In this document: in pieces, positions 1 through 8,568 of the stretch
Layout of the letters: each line of letters opens with the position of its first letter
Position numbering within the stretch: the stretch's first letter is position 1
NCBI RefSeq assembly: GCF_021390325.1
Contig: NZ_JAJUWU010000026.1
Location: 1-64,000 of the forward strand
Length of the DNA: 64,000 bases
Direction of reading: 5' to 3'
Source of the DNA: Jiella avicenniae
Lineage (GTDB): Bacteria > Pseudomonadota > Alphaproteobacteria > Rhizobiales > Rhizobiaceae
Made by a program: the position numbers and the translations under genes
The notes under the pieces: model-generated
What the model saw: the letters and a program-made list of their open reading frames with translations, nothing else
Told to the model about the DNA's origin: nothing
Database searches by the model: none

Positions 1-2
1 CG

Positions 3-212
3 GCGGGCGTTCCGGGCGGCCCGATCAACACCGTCGCCGAGGCCCTCGCCGAACCGCAGATCGAAGCCCGCGGCCTGAAGATCGAGGCCGGCGGCGTACC
101 GGGATTGCGGACGCCGATCGTGTTTTCGAGAAGCCCGCTGGATACGGAGCAGCCCGCGCCGGCGCTGGACAAGACGAAAGGGATCGAAGGAGCGCGGTTC
201 GGGCAGGGATAG
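3..212 (+). CDS. CaiB/BaiF family CoA-transferase, C-terminal end (5' truncated by window)
   Basis: Only the last 69 residues are visible, reading in frame from the left edge. The motif PGGPINTVAEALAEPQ followed by ARGL is the C-terminal signature of class III (CaiB/BaiF, formyl-CoA-transferase-type) CoA-transferases, which move CoA between carboxylic acids. The final residues carry the usual lead-up to the helical tail (SPLDTEQPAPALDKTKG). The catalytic Asp lies outside the window, so the substrate cannot be judged. The leuC/leuD-type isomerase genes 1 kb away on the opposite strand make a role in branched dicarboxylic acid metabolism possible, but that is inference. A decayed second copy of this C-terminus lies at 1004-1105. 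Confidence 0.8.
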   Translation, partial: AGVPGGPINTVAEALAEPQIEARGLKIEAGGVPGLRTPIVFSRSPLDTEQPAPALDKTKGIEGARFGQG

Positions 213-251
213 TCCGGCGGGCTTAACGAGCGACGATTTCCAAACGCTCCG

Positions 252-869
252 TCATTCCGCGGCCTTGGAAAGCTCCGAGGGCTTTTCGCTTCCGTCGCCA
301 CGCATCGTGCTGACGCGTCGATGCTCCCGAATGAACTTGTCGATGTCACCGGACAGGAGGAGCGGGACGTTGGCCTCGACGTCCTCGGCTGGCCAATTCC
401 ACCAAGCGATCTCAAGCAGTTCCTCGATCTGCCGGTCGGTGAAGCGCTTCTTGATGATCGTTGCCGGGTTGCCGCCGACGATTGCGTAAGCTGGAACGTC
501 TTTCGTCACCACTGCGTTCGTCCCGATGCAAGCGCCATGACCGATCCTCACGCCGGACAGGATCCTGCAGCCGGCCCCCAGCCAGACGTCGTGGCCAATG
601 ATCACCTCCCCTTTCGTGGCTGGATGGCCTTTGATATGGCGGAACGCTGGTCGTAGCGCGCTGAACGGATAGGTCGTGACCCAATCCGTTCGGTGATTGC
701 CGCTGAGAAAGATCTCGACGCCGACCGAAATGGATCCGTATTTGCCGATCGTCAGCTTGGTGCCGCTGTTCCAATCCCGGACGACGGGGCGACCATAAGT
801 GAATTCCCCGATCGACCAGCCTTTTTTTTCGATTTCATCAGCGAGTGCATCGCGGGTATAAAAGGCCAT
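252..869 (-). CDS. Hexapeptide-repeat (CatB/Vat-type xenobiotic) O-acetyltransferase
   Basis: A 205-residue protein of the left-handed parallel beta-helix acetyltransferases (XAT subgroup), which transfer acetyl from acetyl-CoA to hydroxyls of xenobiotics or sugars. Seen in the sequence: hexapeptide-type repeats through the middle (GEVIIGHDVWLGAGCRI, VRIGHGACIGTNAVV), the loop SGNHRTDWVTTYPF that contains the family's catalytic His, and the typical end VGGNPATIIKKRF followed by IEELLEIAWWNW. I chose the ATG at 869 (MAFYTRDAL). An ATG 144 nt further upstream would add a stretch with no family similarity. The gene converges on the CoA-transferase end. It could be a resistance-type enzyme or a general maltose/lipooligosaccharide-type acetyltransferase; the substrate is unknown. 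Confidence 0.8.
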   Translation of the reverse strand: MAFYTRDALADEIEKKGWSIGEFTYGRPVVRDWNSGTKLTIGKYGSISVGVEIFLSGNHRTDWVTTYPFSALRPAFRHIKGHPATKGEVIIGHDVWLGAGCRILSGVRIGHGACIGTNAVVTKDVPAYAIVGGNPATIIKKRFTDRQIEELLEIAWWNWPAEDVEANVPLLLSGDIDKFIREHRRVSTMRGDGSEKPSELSKAAE

Positions 870-1003
870 TCTGACTCTCGGCGCCCAACAGTGTCGGGCG
901 CCAATCAACATGACCGAATTGGAACATGCAACAGAATTCTTTGCATCTTTGCCCGCCCCCATTCGTCCCCTAGCCGGACGCTCGTCGAGGGCGTGAGAAC
1001 TCT

Positions 1004-1105
1004 CGACGGCCAATTGATGGGATGGCCGAAACGTTCACTCGGCCGCGGATCGCCGCGCGTGGGCTGAAGATCGACGGCGGCATTTCCCGCCTCGACACGC
1101 CCCCG
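1004..1105 (+). pseudogene. Remnant of a second CaiB/BaiF CoA-transferase C-terminus
   Basis: In one forward frame the residues RRPIDGMAETFTRPRIAARG and then LKIDGG align with the end of the CoA-transferase at 3-212 (GGPINTVAEALAEPQIEARG, then LKIEAGG). The match starts without an N-terminal domain and fades after about 34 residues, so it is a fragment and not a gene. The rest of the 870-1258 interval shows no supportable gene. A reverse ORF (970-1206) covers the fragment antisense and is treated as a shadow. Confidence 0.6.
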
Positions 1106-1258
1106 GCTTCGGAGACGAGGAGCAGATGGTTGGGACGCGCGACCTCGAATCCACCGACGGGATCGGAGTTCTCCCGGATCACCGTAGGGTCGGCAGCGTG
1201 CGCCATCTGAACGCCGGCACAACGAGGATCAACCGCGTCTGACGACGCTTCGCCGACG

Positions 1259-1888
1259 TCACCTATTCGCCGGCACCACCCAAGGCCGCTCGGCGAAATG
1301 CCGCGTCTCGAAGGCCGTGATCATCGGCTCGTCCTCCAGCGTTTCGGACAATTCGTCGAGGCCGAGGAGCAGCCGGCGTTTCAGGCCGGCGTCGATGTCG
1401 AACTCGATGGTTTCGAGGCCCTCGCCAGCGATCGTCTGCGTCTCGAGGTCGATCGTCAATCGCCCCAGCTCGGCACTTGCCCGTTCCCGCTCCACGAAGC
1501 GGACGAGCCGGGCGCGCTCGGCATCGCCCAGCGCGATCGTCAGCAGCCCGTTCTTGCCGGCATTGCCGCGAAAGATGTCGGCGAAGCTCGCGGCGACGAC
1601 GACGCGGATGCCGTGGTCGACGAGGGCGTAGACCGCCGCCTCCCGCGACGAGCCGCAGCCGAAGTTCTTGCCCGCCACCATCAGCACCGGCGGCTCGGCC
1701 AAGCGGTTGAGGGGAAAGGCCGGGTCGGGCTCGCCGTCCTCGTCGAAGCGGAGGTCGCGGAGAAGCTGGTCGCCATACCCTTCCGTCCGGCTGCGCTTCA
1801 TGAAGCGGGCGGGGATCAGCTGGTCGGTGTCGATGTTGTCGCGGTCAAGGACGACGCCCGGGCCGGTGACGGTGGTGAAAGGCTGCAT
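1259..1888 (-). CDS. leuD: 3-isopropylmalate dehydratase small subunit-type protein (LeuD family)
   Basis: The 209-residue swivel domain of a two-subunit aconitase-family isomerase. Diagnostic segments are NIDTDQLIPARFMK near residue 18, GKNFGCGSSREAA near 75 and the buried ADIFRGNAGKNGLL. With its partner it would move a hydroxyl across a dehydrated intermediate, as in isopropylmalate or citramalate isomerisation. It starts 12 nt after the large-subunit gene ends, so the two are co-transcribed and probably translationally coupled. It is near the usual 200-residue LeuD length and looks intact. Location on an accessory replicon beside CoA-transferase genes suggests a second, specialised copy (for example citramalate/mesaconate-type substrates) rather than the housekeeping leucine enzyme. 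That is inference. Confidence 0.85.
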   Translation of the reverse strand: MQPFTTVTGPGVVLDRDNIDTDQLIPARFMKRSRTEGYGDQLLRDLRFDEDGEPDPAFPLNRLAEPPVLMVAGKNFGCGSSREAAVYALVDHGIRVVVAASFADIFRGNAGKNGLLTIALGDAERARLVRFVERERASAELGRLTIDLETQTIAGEGLETIEFDIDAGLKRRLLLGLDELSETLEDEPMITAFETRHFAERPWVVPANR

Positions 1889-1900
1889 CGGTCTGGTCTC

Positions 1901-3313
<1,413 letters not shown>

Positions 3314-3797
3314 GATGCCGCACGTCCTCTTCCACTGCGCTACCCACGGTCACGCCCGACCCGTCGGGGCGAATGGCCAGCCGGTCCGTCGTCAAGGTTT
3401 CCGGACGAGTTTGGCGCTCCTCGCCTGTCCGGTCAATAGGACATGTCTTGTCTTTTGAAACAGACAGATTTGAGATGGGTCAGGATACGGCCAAGACGCG
3501 ATCGTGTTGCGCCTCGCCGTCGCCATTTCCTCAAGCTTGCGCGAAGATGGCGTCTTCCGCCTTCACGCTTGACTCGACTCACGCGCTTGACCATCGTCCG
3601 CTTACGGAAAACAAGCGTCGATCCATCTTCAGGGCGTAACAGGATCGAAAGCCCGCAGCCGCGTCGGCCAATCGTAGTTTTACCGGCGTCCTGTCTCGGC
3701 TGTCGATCGGACTTCGTCCAATTGACGCGAGTCGGGGCTTCGAGCAAGCGGCGGGACGGTCGGCGACCGCACCGGCGCAACAAGGGAGGCGCTCGTC
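3314..3797. other. Intergenic region between leuC and repA
   Basis: Divergent promoter region of 484 bp. No ORF here has recognisable protein character. It must hold the promoters for leuCD (leftward) and for the repA operon (rightward). A palindrome GACATGTC lies at 3441-3448 within AGGACATGTCTT. A GTTNNNNGCNNNNAAC parS-type site was not seen here, unlike downstream of the replication genes. Confidence 0.5.
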
Positions 3798-5102
3798 ATG
3801 GCCGAGGATGAGAGCGAGCGAGACGGCGCCCCCGGCGGGGCGCGAAGCGGAACGAGAAGCGAGACGGGCGCGGTGGCAGAGGCTGGAAAATCGGGATCTG
3901 CGACGGCGCGGCGTCATGCCGACGAGGCGATCGCCCGCGACGCCGAGCTTTTGTCGGCGCAGCTCAGCCAGATGCGCGAGCGGCTGTTTCCGCCCTCGGC
4001 GAAGAAGGCGCTGCGCTCCTTCACCTCCGGCGAGGCAGCCAAGCTGATCGGCGTCTCCGACGGCTATCTGCGCCAGCTGTCGATCTCCGGCGAGGGGCCG
4101 CAGCCCGAGACCGGGCCCGGCGGGCGGCGCTCCTACACGCTGGAGACGATCAATGCGCTGAGACGCCATCTCGCCGGCCAGCACGACAAGGGCAGCCCCA
4201 AGGCGCGGCAGTATCTGAAATGGCGCGAGCCGGGCGAGCATCTCCAGGTCGTCGCCGTCACCAACTTCAAGGGCGGCTCGGGCAAGACCACGACCTCGGC
4301 CCATCTCGCCCAGCATCTCGCCCTCGAAGGCTACCGGACGCTGGCGATCGATCTCGATCCGCAGGCGTCCTTCTCGGCGCTGCTCGGCTACCAGCCCGAG
4401 CTCGATCTCAGCGGCAACGACACGCTCTACGGGGCGATCCGCTACGACGAGCTGCGCCGCCCGCTACGCGAGGTGGTGCGGCCGACCTATTTCGACGGCC
4501 TGTCGCTGGTGCCCGGCAATCTCGAACTCCAGGAATTCGAGCACACGACGCCGCGCCAGCTGGCCGAACGCGGCGCTGCCGACGATCTGCCCTTCTTCGC
4601 CCGCATCGGCGCGGTGATCGAGGAGGTGGAGGCCGATTTCGACGTCGTCGTCATCGACTGCCCGCCGCAGCTCGGCTTCCTGACGCTGGGGGCGCTCTGC
4701 GCCGCGACCTCGGTCATCGTCACGGTGCATCCGCAGATGCTGGACGTCGCCTCGATGAGCCAGTTCCTGTTCATGACCGCCGATCTGCTCGCCGTGGTGC
4801 GCGAGGCCGGCGGGGACCTCAATTTCGACTTCCTGCGCTATCTCGTCACTCGCTACGAGCCCCATGACGGGCCGCAGGCGCAGATCGCCGGCTTCCTGCG
4901 CGCCCAGTTCGGCGAGCGGGTGCTGACCAACGCCATGCTGAAATCGACGGCGATCTCCGATGCGGGCCTGACCAAGCAGACGCTCTACGAGGTCGGCCGG
5001 GAGAACTTCACCCGCGGCACCTACGACCGGGCGATGGAATCGCTGTCTGCGGTCAATGGCGAGGTCGAGGCGCTGATTCGCGCCGCCTGGGGGCGGCCAT
5101 GA
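3798..5102 (+). CDS. repA: Plasmid partition ATPase RepA (ParA/MinD family)
   Basis: A 434-residue ParA-type ATPase that drives segregation and autorepresses rep operons. Residues 70-135 hold a MerR/SopA-like helix-turn-helix (FTSGEAAKLIGVSDGYLRQL). The deviant Walker A is NFKGGSGKTTTSAH (about 156-169), Walker A' is DLDPQASFSALLGY (about 185-198), and VVVIDCPPQLGFLT is the Walker B region. Length and the N-terminal HTH fit RepA of repABC operons rather than small chromosomal ParA. The ATG at 3798 has an AAGGGAGG ribosome-binding site. repB follows after a 220-bp gap, which is longer than in most repABC operons and may carry its own control. No parS-type palindrome was noticed in that gap. 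Confidence 0.93.
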   Translation: MAEDESERDGAPGGARSGTRSETGAVAEAGKSGSATARRHADEAIARDAELLSAQLSQMRERLFPPSAKKALRSFTSGEAAKLIGVSDGYLRQLSISGEGPQPETGPGGRRSYTLETINALRRHLAGQHDKGSPKARQYLKWREPGEHLQVVAVTNFKGGSGKTTTSAHLAQHLALEGYRTLAIDLDPQASFSALLGYQPELDLSGNDTLYGAIRYDELRRPLREVVRPTYFDGLSLVPGNLELQEFEHTTPRQLAERGAADDLPFFARIGAVIEEVEADFDVVVIDCPPQLGFLTLGALCAATSVIVTVHPQMLDVASMSQFLFMTADLLAVVREAGGDLNFDFLRYLVTRYEPHDGPQAQIAGFLRAQFGERVLTNAMLKSTAISDAGLTKQTLYEVGRENFTRGTYDRAMESLSAVNGEVEALIRAAWGRP

Positions 5103-5322
5103 CGGGAATATCCGACCGCATCGGGATCGCCGCCGGCAGGGCTGCGCCATCTTTTAAAAACGGCGATATTTTAATGGCTTGCAGGCGGTTTTCGCGCCGC
5201 CGGCGGGCCGTTTCGCCGCTTCGTCCGGCCAAAACTTATCCCCGCCCCGCACGGCCGCGTTCATCGTGGCGCGGCAAGCCGGGTCTCGCAGCCATGTCGC
5301 GGACGGAAAAGGAGGGCAGCCG

Positions 5323-6495
5323 ATGGTGAAACGCAAGGACGCATTGCGCGCCCTCCTCTCGGCCACCCCAGGCAACCCGGCAGGACAGAGCGAGGCCGAC
5401 CGCGCCCCGCGGACGCCGGGCGAAGAGCCGGCGGGTCAGTCCGAGTCCCGGGACGAACCGCCCTCCCCGCCGCTGCCCGCTGCATCCGGCGAGGCGGCGC
5501 CCGCCCGCGAACATGCGCGCTCGGGCGCGATCAACGCCATGCGCAGTTCCTGGGGCGAACTCCAGAAGGAGGCGGAAGCCGCCCGCAGGCTGCGCGAGGA
5601 CGTGCGGGCCGGCGGCCATGTCGTCTCGATCGATCCGCAGAAGATCCTGCCCTCGCCGGTGGTCGACCGGCTGTCGCGGGCCGGCGATCTCGATCCGGGC
5701 TTCGACGCCCTGAAGGCCTCGATCGCCGCAGACGGGCAGAGCGTGCCGGTGCTGCTTCGTCCCCACTCAGACCCGGCAAAAGCGGCCGGAGGCTTCTTCG
5801 AGACCGCCTATGGCCATCGCCGCGTCCGCGCCGCGAAGGATCTGGGGCTTCATGTCAGGGCGATCGTCCGCCCGCTCAGCGACGACGAACTCGTCCTCGC
5901 GCAGGGCCGCGAAAACGCCGAGCGGCGGGACCTCACCTTCGTCGAGCGGGCCTTCTTCGCCAAGGGGCTGGAGGCGCGGGGCTTTTCCCGCGAGACGATG
6001 CGCGCCGCGCTCGGCATCGACAACACGGAACTGACCCGGCTCCTCCAGGTGGCGCACCGGATCCCCGTCGCGATCGCCGAGGCGGTCGGTCCGGCGCCGA
6101 AGGCCGGGCGGCCGCGCTGGGGCGAACTCGGCGAAAAGATCGAGCGCCAGTGCGGCCGGGAGGTGGCGATGGACTTCATCCAGCGGGACGCCTTCCGCGC
6201 GCTGACGGATTCCGACGCAAGGTTCCGGGCGCTCTACAAGCGCATGGACCGCGGCACGCGCCGTGGCGAGAGCGCCGGCGAAACGAAGATCACCACCGGG
6301 GACGGCATGGTTCTGGCGCTGGCGAAAAGCGGCCCGCGCTCGCGCCCGGTGCTCAGCTTCCAGACCGGCGAGGCCTTCGCCGATTTCGTCGCGGCCCGGC
6401 TGCCCGAACTCTACCGGGATTTCCAGCGGGAAGCGGAAGATCGGCGCGGCAGCGACGATGCTTCGGACGGCCCCGGGGACGACGCTTCGGGCTGA
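5323..6495 (+). CDS. repB: Plasmid partition protein RepB (ParB family)
   Basis: A 390-residue centromere-binding protein. The N-terminus MVKRKDALRALLSA is the usual RepB/ParB peptide that stimulates the ATPase partner. Residues 20-65 are a low-complexity Pro/Ala/Glu linker. The ParB nuclease-like domain spans about 100-190 and contains GHRRVRAAKDLG and the partial motif GRENAERRDLT. A DNA-binding HTH lies near 215-250 (FSRETMRAALGIDNTELTRLL). The start at 5323 follows AAAGGAGGG; an in-frame upstream ATG at 5179 lacks family sequence. The two palindromes at 7808 and 8477 are its probable binding sites. Its gene end is followed by the antisense RNA locus expected in repABC loci. Confidence 0.92.
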   Translation: MVKRKDALRALLSATPGNPAGQSEADRAPRTPGEEPAGQSESRDEPPSPPLPAASGEAAPAREHARSGAINAMRSSWGELQKEAEAARRLREDVRAGGHVVSIDPQKILPSPVVDRLSRAGDLDPGFDALKASIAADGQSVPVLLRPHSDPAKAAGGFFETAYGHRRVRAAKDLGLHVRAIVRPLSDDELVLAQGRENAERRDLTFVERAFFAKGLEARGFSRETMRAALGIDNTELTRLLQVAHRIPVAIAEAVGPAPKAGRPRWGELGEKIERQCGREVAMDFIQRDAFRALTDSDARFRALYKRMDRGTRRGESAGETKITTGDGMVLALAKSGPRSRPVLSFQTGEAFADFVAARLPELYRDFQREAEDRRGSDDASDGPGDDASG

Positions 6496-6517
6496 GGCCC
6501 GAGCGAGGACTTTCACC

Positions 6518-6541
6518 GCCCGTCGACCGGTTTCGACGGGC
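6518..6541. repeat. Perfect 9-bp hairpin after repB
   Basis: GCCCGTCGA and TCGACGGGC pair perfectly around a 6-nt loop (CCGGTT), 22 nt after the repB stop codon. No T-run follows on either strand, so it is not a classical intrinsic terminator. Its position before the antisense RNA gene suggests an mRNA structure affecting read-through into the downstream replication gene. That role is inferred. Confidence 0.5.
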
Positions 6542-6576
6542 AAGACGCGACGGAAAACGGAGACGCGGAAGACGGC

Positions 6577-6603
6577 AAAAGAAAAGGCCCCGAAGCGGGA
6601 GCC
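6577..6603 (-). terminator. Intrinsic terminator of the ctRNA
   Basis: On the reverse strand GGCTCC pairs with GGGGCC (one G-U pair) around the loop CGCTTC, directly followed by TTTTCTTTT. This is a complete stem plus U-tract on the minus strand only, and it defines the direction of the ctRNA. Confidence 0.8.
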
Positions 6604-6633
6604 GCAACAGGACCTGATCCTTAAGACTAGACA
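6577..6633 (-). ncRNA. incA: Counter-transcribed RNA (IncA-type ctRNA) of the rep operon
   Basis: A reverse-strand RNA of about 57 nt, predicted from a promoter at 6640-6668 (start site near 6633) and an intrinsic terminator ending near 6577. Position (between repB and the next rep gene), orientation (antisense), size and the terminator just upstream of repB all match the small antisense RNAs of repABC plasmids. Those RNAs limit expression of the initiator gene by altering leader folding and set copy number and incompatibility. Here the target would be the leader of the gene starting at 6725. Transcript ends are estimated from the motifs. Confidence 0.8.
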
Positions 6634-6639
6634 CCTTTC

Positions 6640-6668
6640 GATCTAGGCCCTCCCGACTCACACGTCAA
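6640..6668 (-). promoter_or_regulatory. Sigma70-type promoter of the ctRNA
   Basis: On the reverse strand the -35 is TTGACG (6663-6668), the spacer is exactly 17 nt, and the -10 is TAGATC (6640-6645). Close agreement with the consensus plus the downstream terminator makes a strong constitutive promoter likely, as in known repABC ctRNA genes. Confidence 0.8.
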
Positions 6669-6724
6669 GCAGCTTCGCGGTTTCCCGCCACGGGCTTTTC
6701 TTGCCTCGCGCAAGGAAGGCGAAC

Positions 6725-7666
6725 GTGACGGAACAAGGATGGCGTGCGCCCGGCGCACGGAGAGCACCCGGCCGGGAAACGGTTTTCGGGCAGGTGAGGA
6801 CGCGCGCCGTCACGGCGCAAATCATGGCGGCCGAAAACCCCGACACCCCGCGCGGCGCCAGCCATGAATCTGCGGCGGAGGCTTGCGCTCAGGCCGTCGC
6901 CACGACGGAAGCCCCCTCCCCGGTCTTCACGGCCAAAGCCGCGATCTGGGCGGATTTTCGCGCCGGGCTGATCTCGCTGCAGGAGGCCGAGCGGCGCTCG
7001 GCGAAGATCGGCGCGGCTTCGGCCGAAGCCGAAACGTCCCGACAGCGGAAAGGCGCCCATCCGCCGGCGCCGCGGCCGCGCCACAAGCGCCCGGCCCCGA
7101 AACCCTCCCGCCAATATGCCAATCCGATGGCGACGACGGCGATGCGCGACGACCGGCTCACCCCCGGCGCCAAGGCGCTGCTCGTCGTCCTTCGCGCGCG
7201 CTGCGGCAAGGGCCGGGTGACGGCCTTCGCCAAGGCGACGCTGGCCGCGACCATGCAGCGCTCGGCCCGCACCATCCGCCGCTATCTCCTCGACCTCGAA
7301 CGCTTCGGCTACATCGCCGCGCGCATCCGCAAGACGGCCCGGGGCTTTCACACGGGGCTGGTGGTGACGCTGACCGACAAGGTCCTACCCTTCTTCGCCG
7401 AACAGAAAGAACTCGCCGCCTGGCTGACGGAGGCGCCGGACCGCGAGCGGATACCTTTCGCGCCCTTTGCGGCGATGGGCCGGGCGGCGATTGCCATGGA
7501 CCTGCCCATGCCAACCCTGGCGATAAAAACCCGGCGAAACCCGATCTTTCAGGGTGTGACAGTCCTGTCGCCCAACAACCATATCCATCAAGACTCTTCT
7601 TTCAGGGAAAGATTTCGCCGGGAGATATCGGGTGGGTTTTGGGGCAAGGGCGGCGGGTCGACCTGA
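6725..7666 (+). CDS. Winged-helix replication initiator candidate in the repC position
   Basis: A 313-residue protein occupying the place where repC normally lies, directly downstream of the antisense RNA. It does not show the RepC N-terminal features I know (GRRPLT-type start, long RP-C domain) and is about 100 residues shorter than RepC. Residues about 130-225 form a winged HTH of the HTH_36-like kind (LTPGAKALLVVL, then MQRSARTIRRYLLDLERFGYI). The N-terminal third has a predicted short helical segment (AIWADFRAGLISLQEAERRS) and a basic Pro-rich linker. Near the C-terminus is FQGVTVLSPNN, a motif I associate with plasmid-borne HTH proteins of alphaproteobacteria. The GTG at 6725 has a good AAGGAAGG site; a TTG at 6701 is an alternative. 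The initiator role is inferred from context. Confidence 0.6.
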   Translation: MTEQGWRAPGARRAPGRETVFGQVRTRAVTAQIMAAENPDTPRGASHESAAEACAQAVATTEAPSPVFTAKAAIWADFRAGLISLQEAERRSAKIGAASAEAETSRQRKGAHPPAPRPRHKRPAPKPSRQYANPMATTAMRDDRLTPGAKALLVVLRARCGKGRVTAFAKATLAATMQRSARTIRRYLLDLERFGYIAARIRKTARGFHTGLVVTLTDKVLPFFAEQKELAAWLTEAPDRERIPFAPFAAMGRAAIAMDLPMPTLAIKTRRNPIFQGVTVLSPNNHIHQDSSFRERFRREISGGFWGKGGGST

Positions 7667-7807
7667 ACCGCACCACTTGCCAAAGACGAACAGGACGAAA
7701 AGCGCGCTCGCGAAACGAGCGGGCGAGGGCGCTTGGCATGGAGATGCCGACGGAGTTTGGCCTACGCTTTTTGCCATCGATCAAGCAGGTCCCGAGCCAG
7801 AAGACGT

Positions 7808-7825
7808 CGTTGACAGCTGTCAACG
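7808..7825. promoter_or_regulatory. parS: parS-type centromere palindrome, copy 1
   Basis: CGTTGACAGCTGTCAACG is a perfect 18-bp palindrome whose 16-bp core fits GTTNNNNGCNNNNAAC, the published consensus for repABC parS sites bound by RepB. It lies 142 bp after the last rep gene, a usual place for parS in this plasmid family. An identical copy is at 8477-8494. The 285-bp gap holding this site (7667-7951) shows no supportable gene. Confidence 0.8.
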
Positions 7826-7951
7826 CGAAGACGCGAACGCCGAGACGATGCTTGACCCTGCAACGCGGCATGGCGGACACTCGCCACGACACGGAGCCGC
7901 CGAGACCCGCCACGACGAGTTGGTATGCGGAAACATTGAAGGGAGCATCCG

Positions 7952-8474
7952 TTGCTGAGCCGGATCGGCGTCTTTGGCTTCCTGAGCGGGGTCGCGCTCG
8001 CGGCTACGACCGGGATCGTGCCCTCCGCAGACTTCGGCGCGATCATCGCCAATGTCCTGCAGGGCGCCGTCGGCAGCTCGCTCTTCGACCTCGCCGACAA
8101 GTCCGGCGGACCGCTCGGCAAAGCCATATTGGGCCGCAACACCGGGATCGACAGCAATCAAGCTCGGTGATGTGTTCAGGGCGGAGGGCAATCTGGCCGA
8201 GGCGAAGGCGCGCTACGAGGCTGGCTTGAAGGTCAGGGAAGCGCTGGTGGCGCAGGACCCGGGCCACAGCGAATGGCGGCGGGATCTGATCGTCAGTCAC
8301 TGGCATCTCGCGACCGTTTCACCGGCGGAGGCGCGAGGGCATTACTCGGCAGCGCTGACCATTGCCGAAGAACTCTCCACGAGCGGGCGGCTGGCTCCGG
8401 CCGACGGCGGGATGATCGAGGAGCTACGTCGGCGTCTGGCCGGTCTCGACGATTGCGAGGATGCCGGCGCCTGA
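7952..8474 (+). pseudogene. Remnant of a TPR-repeat protein, internally deleted and frameshifted
   Basis: Two fragments in different frames seem to belong to one former gene. The first (7952-8170, TTG start after GAAGGGAGC) encodes MLSRIGVFGFLSGVALAATT and a glycine-rich amphipathic stretch. The second (about 8158-8474) encodes IKLGDVFRAEGNLAEAKARY and WRRDLIVSHWHLA, typical of tetratricopeptide repeats at the C-terminus of large signalling or NTPase proteins (KLGDV..AQGNL pattern). The join near 8150-8165 loses whatever domain lay between. The two parS palindromes flank the remnant. Alternatively the first piece is a small intact membrane-active peptide gene. Confidence 0.5.
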
Positions 8475-8476
8475 GC

Positions 8477-8494
8477 CGTTGACAGCTGTCAACG
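8477..8494. promoter_or_regulatory. parS: parS-type centromere palindrome, copy 2
   Basis: Identical 18-bp palindrome to copy 1, 669 bp downstream, immediately after the TPR remnant. Exact conservation of both copies between decayed coding sequence suggests selection for RepB binding. Confidence 0.8.
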
Positions 8495-8568
8495 CCGCGC
8501 CGGGGGAGAATGCGGGTCAGCGAGACGGGCCGCTTCTCCCTCCACCACTGCCCGCTTGCCGCGAAAGA

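Noticed and set aside
970-1206. Possible small reverse gene in the acetyltransferase-leuD gap
   Set aside because: It covers the antisense of the CoA-transferase remnant and has no family resemblance or convincing ribosome-binding site.
3441-3448. GACATGTC palindrome upstream of leuC as a defined operator
   Set aside because: An 8-bp palindrome is too short to assign without a candidate regulator.
5103-5322. Search for parS in the repA-repB gap, where some repABC plasmids carry it
   Set aside because: No GTTNNNNGCNNNNAAC palindrome was seen. TTATCCCC near 5237 only partly resembles a DnaA box.
6518-6541. Hairpin after repB read as an intrinsic terminator
   Set aside because: Perfect stem but no T-run on either strand; kept only as a structural repeat.
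7697-7735. GCTCG-CGAAA-CGAGC stem after the winged-helix gene as a terminator
   Set aside because: Five base pairs and no T-run; too weak to list.
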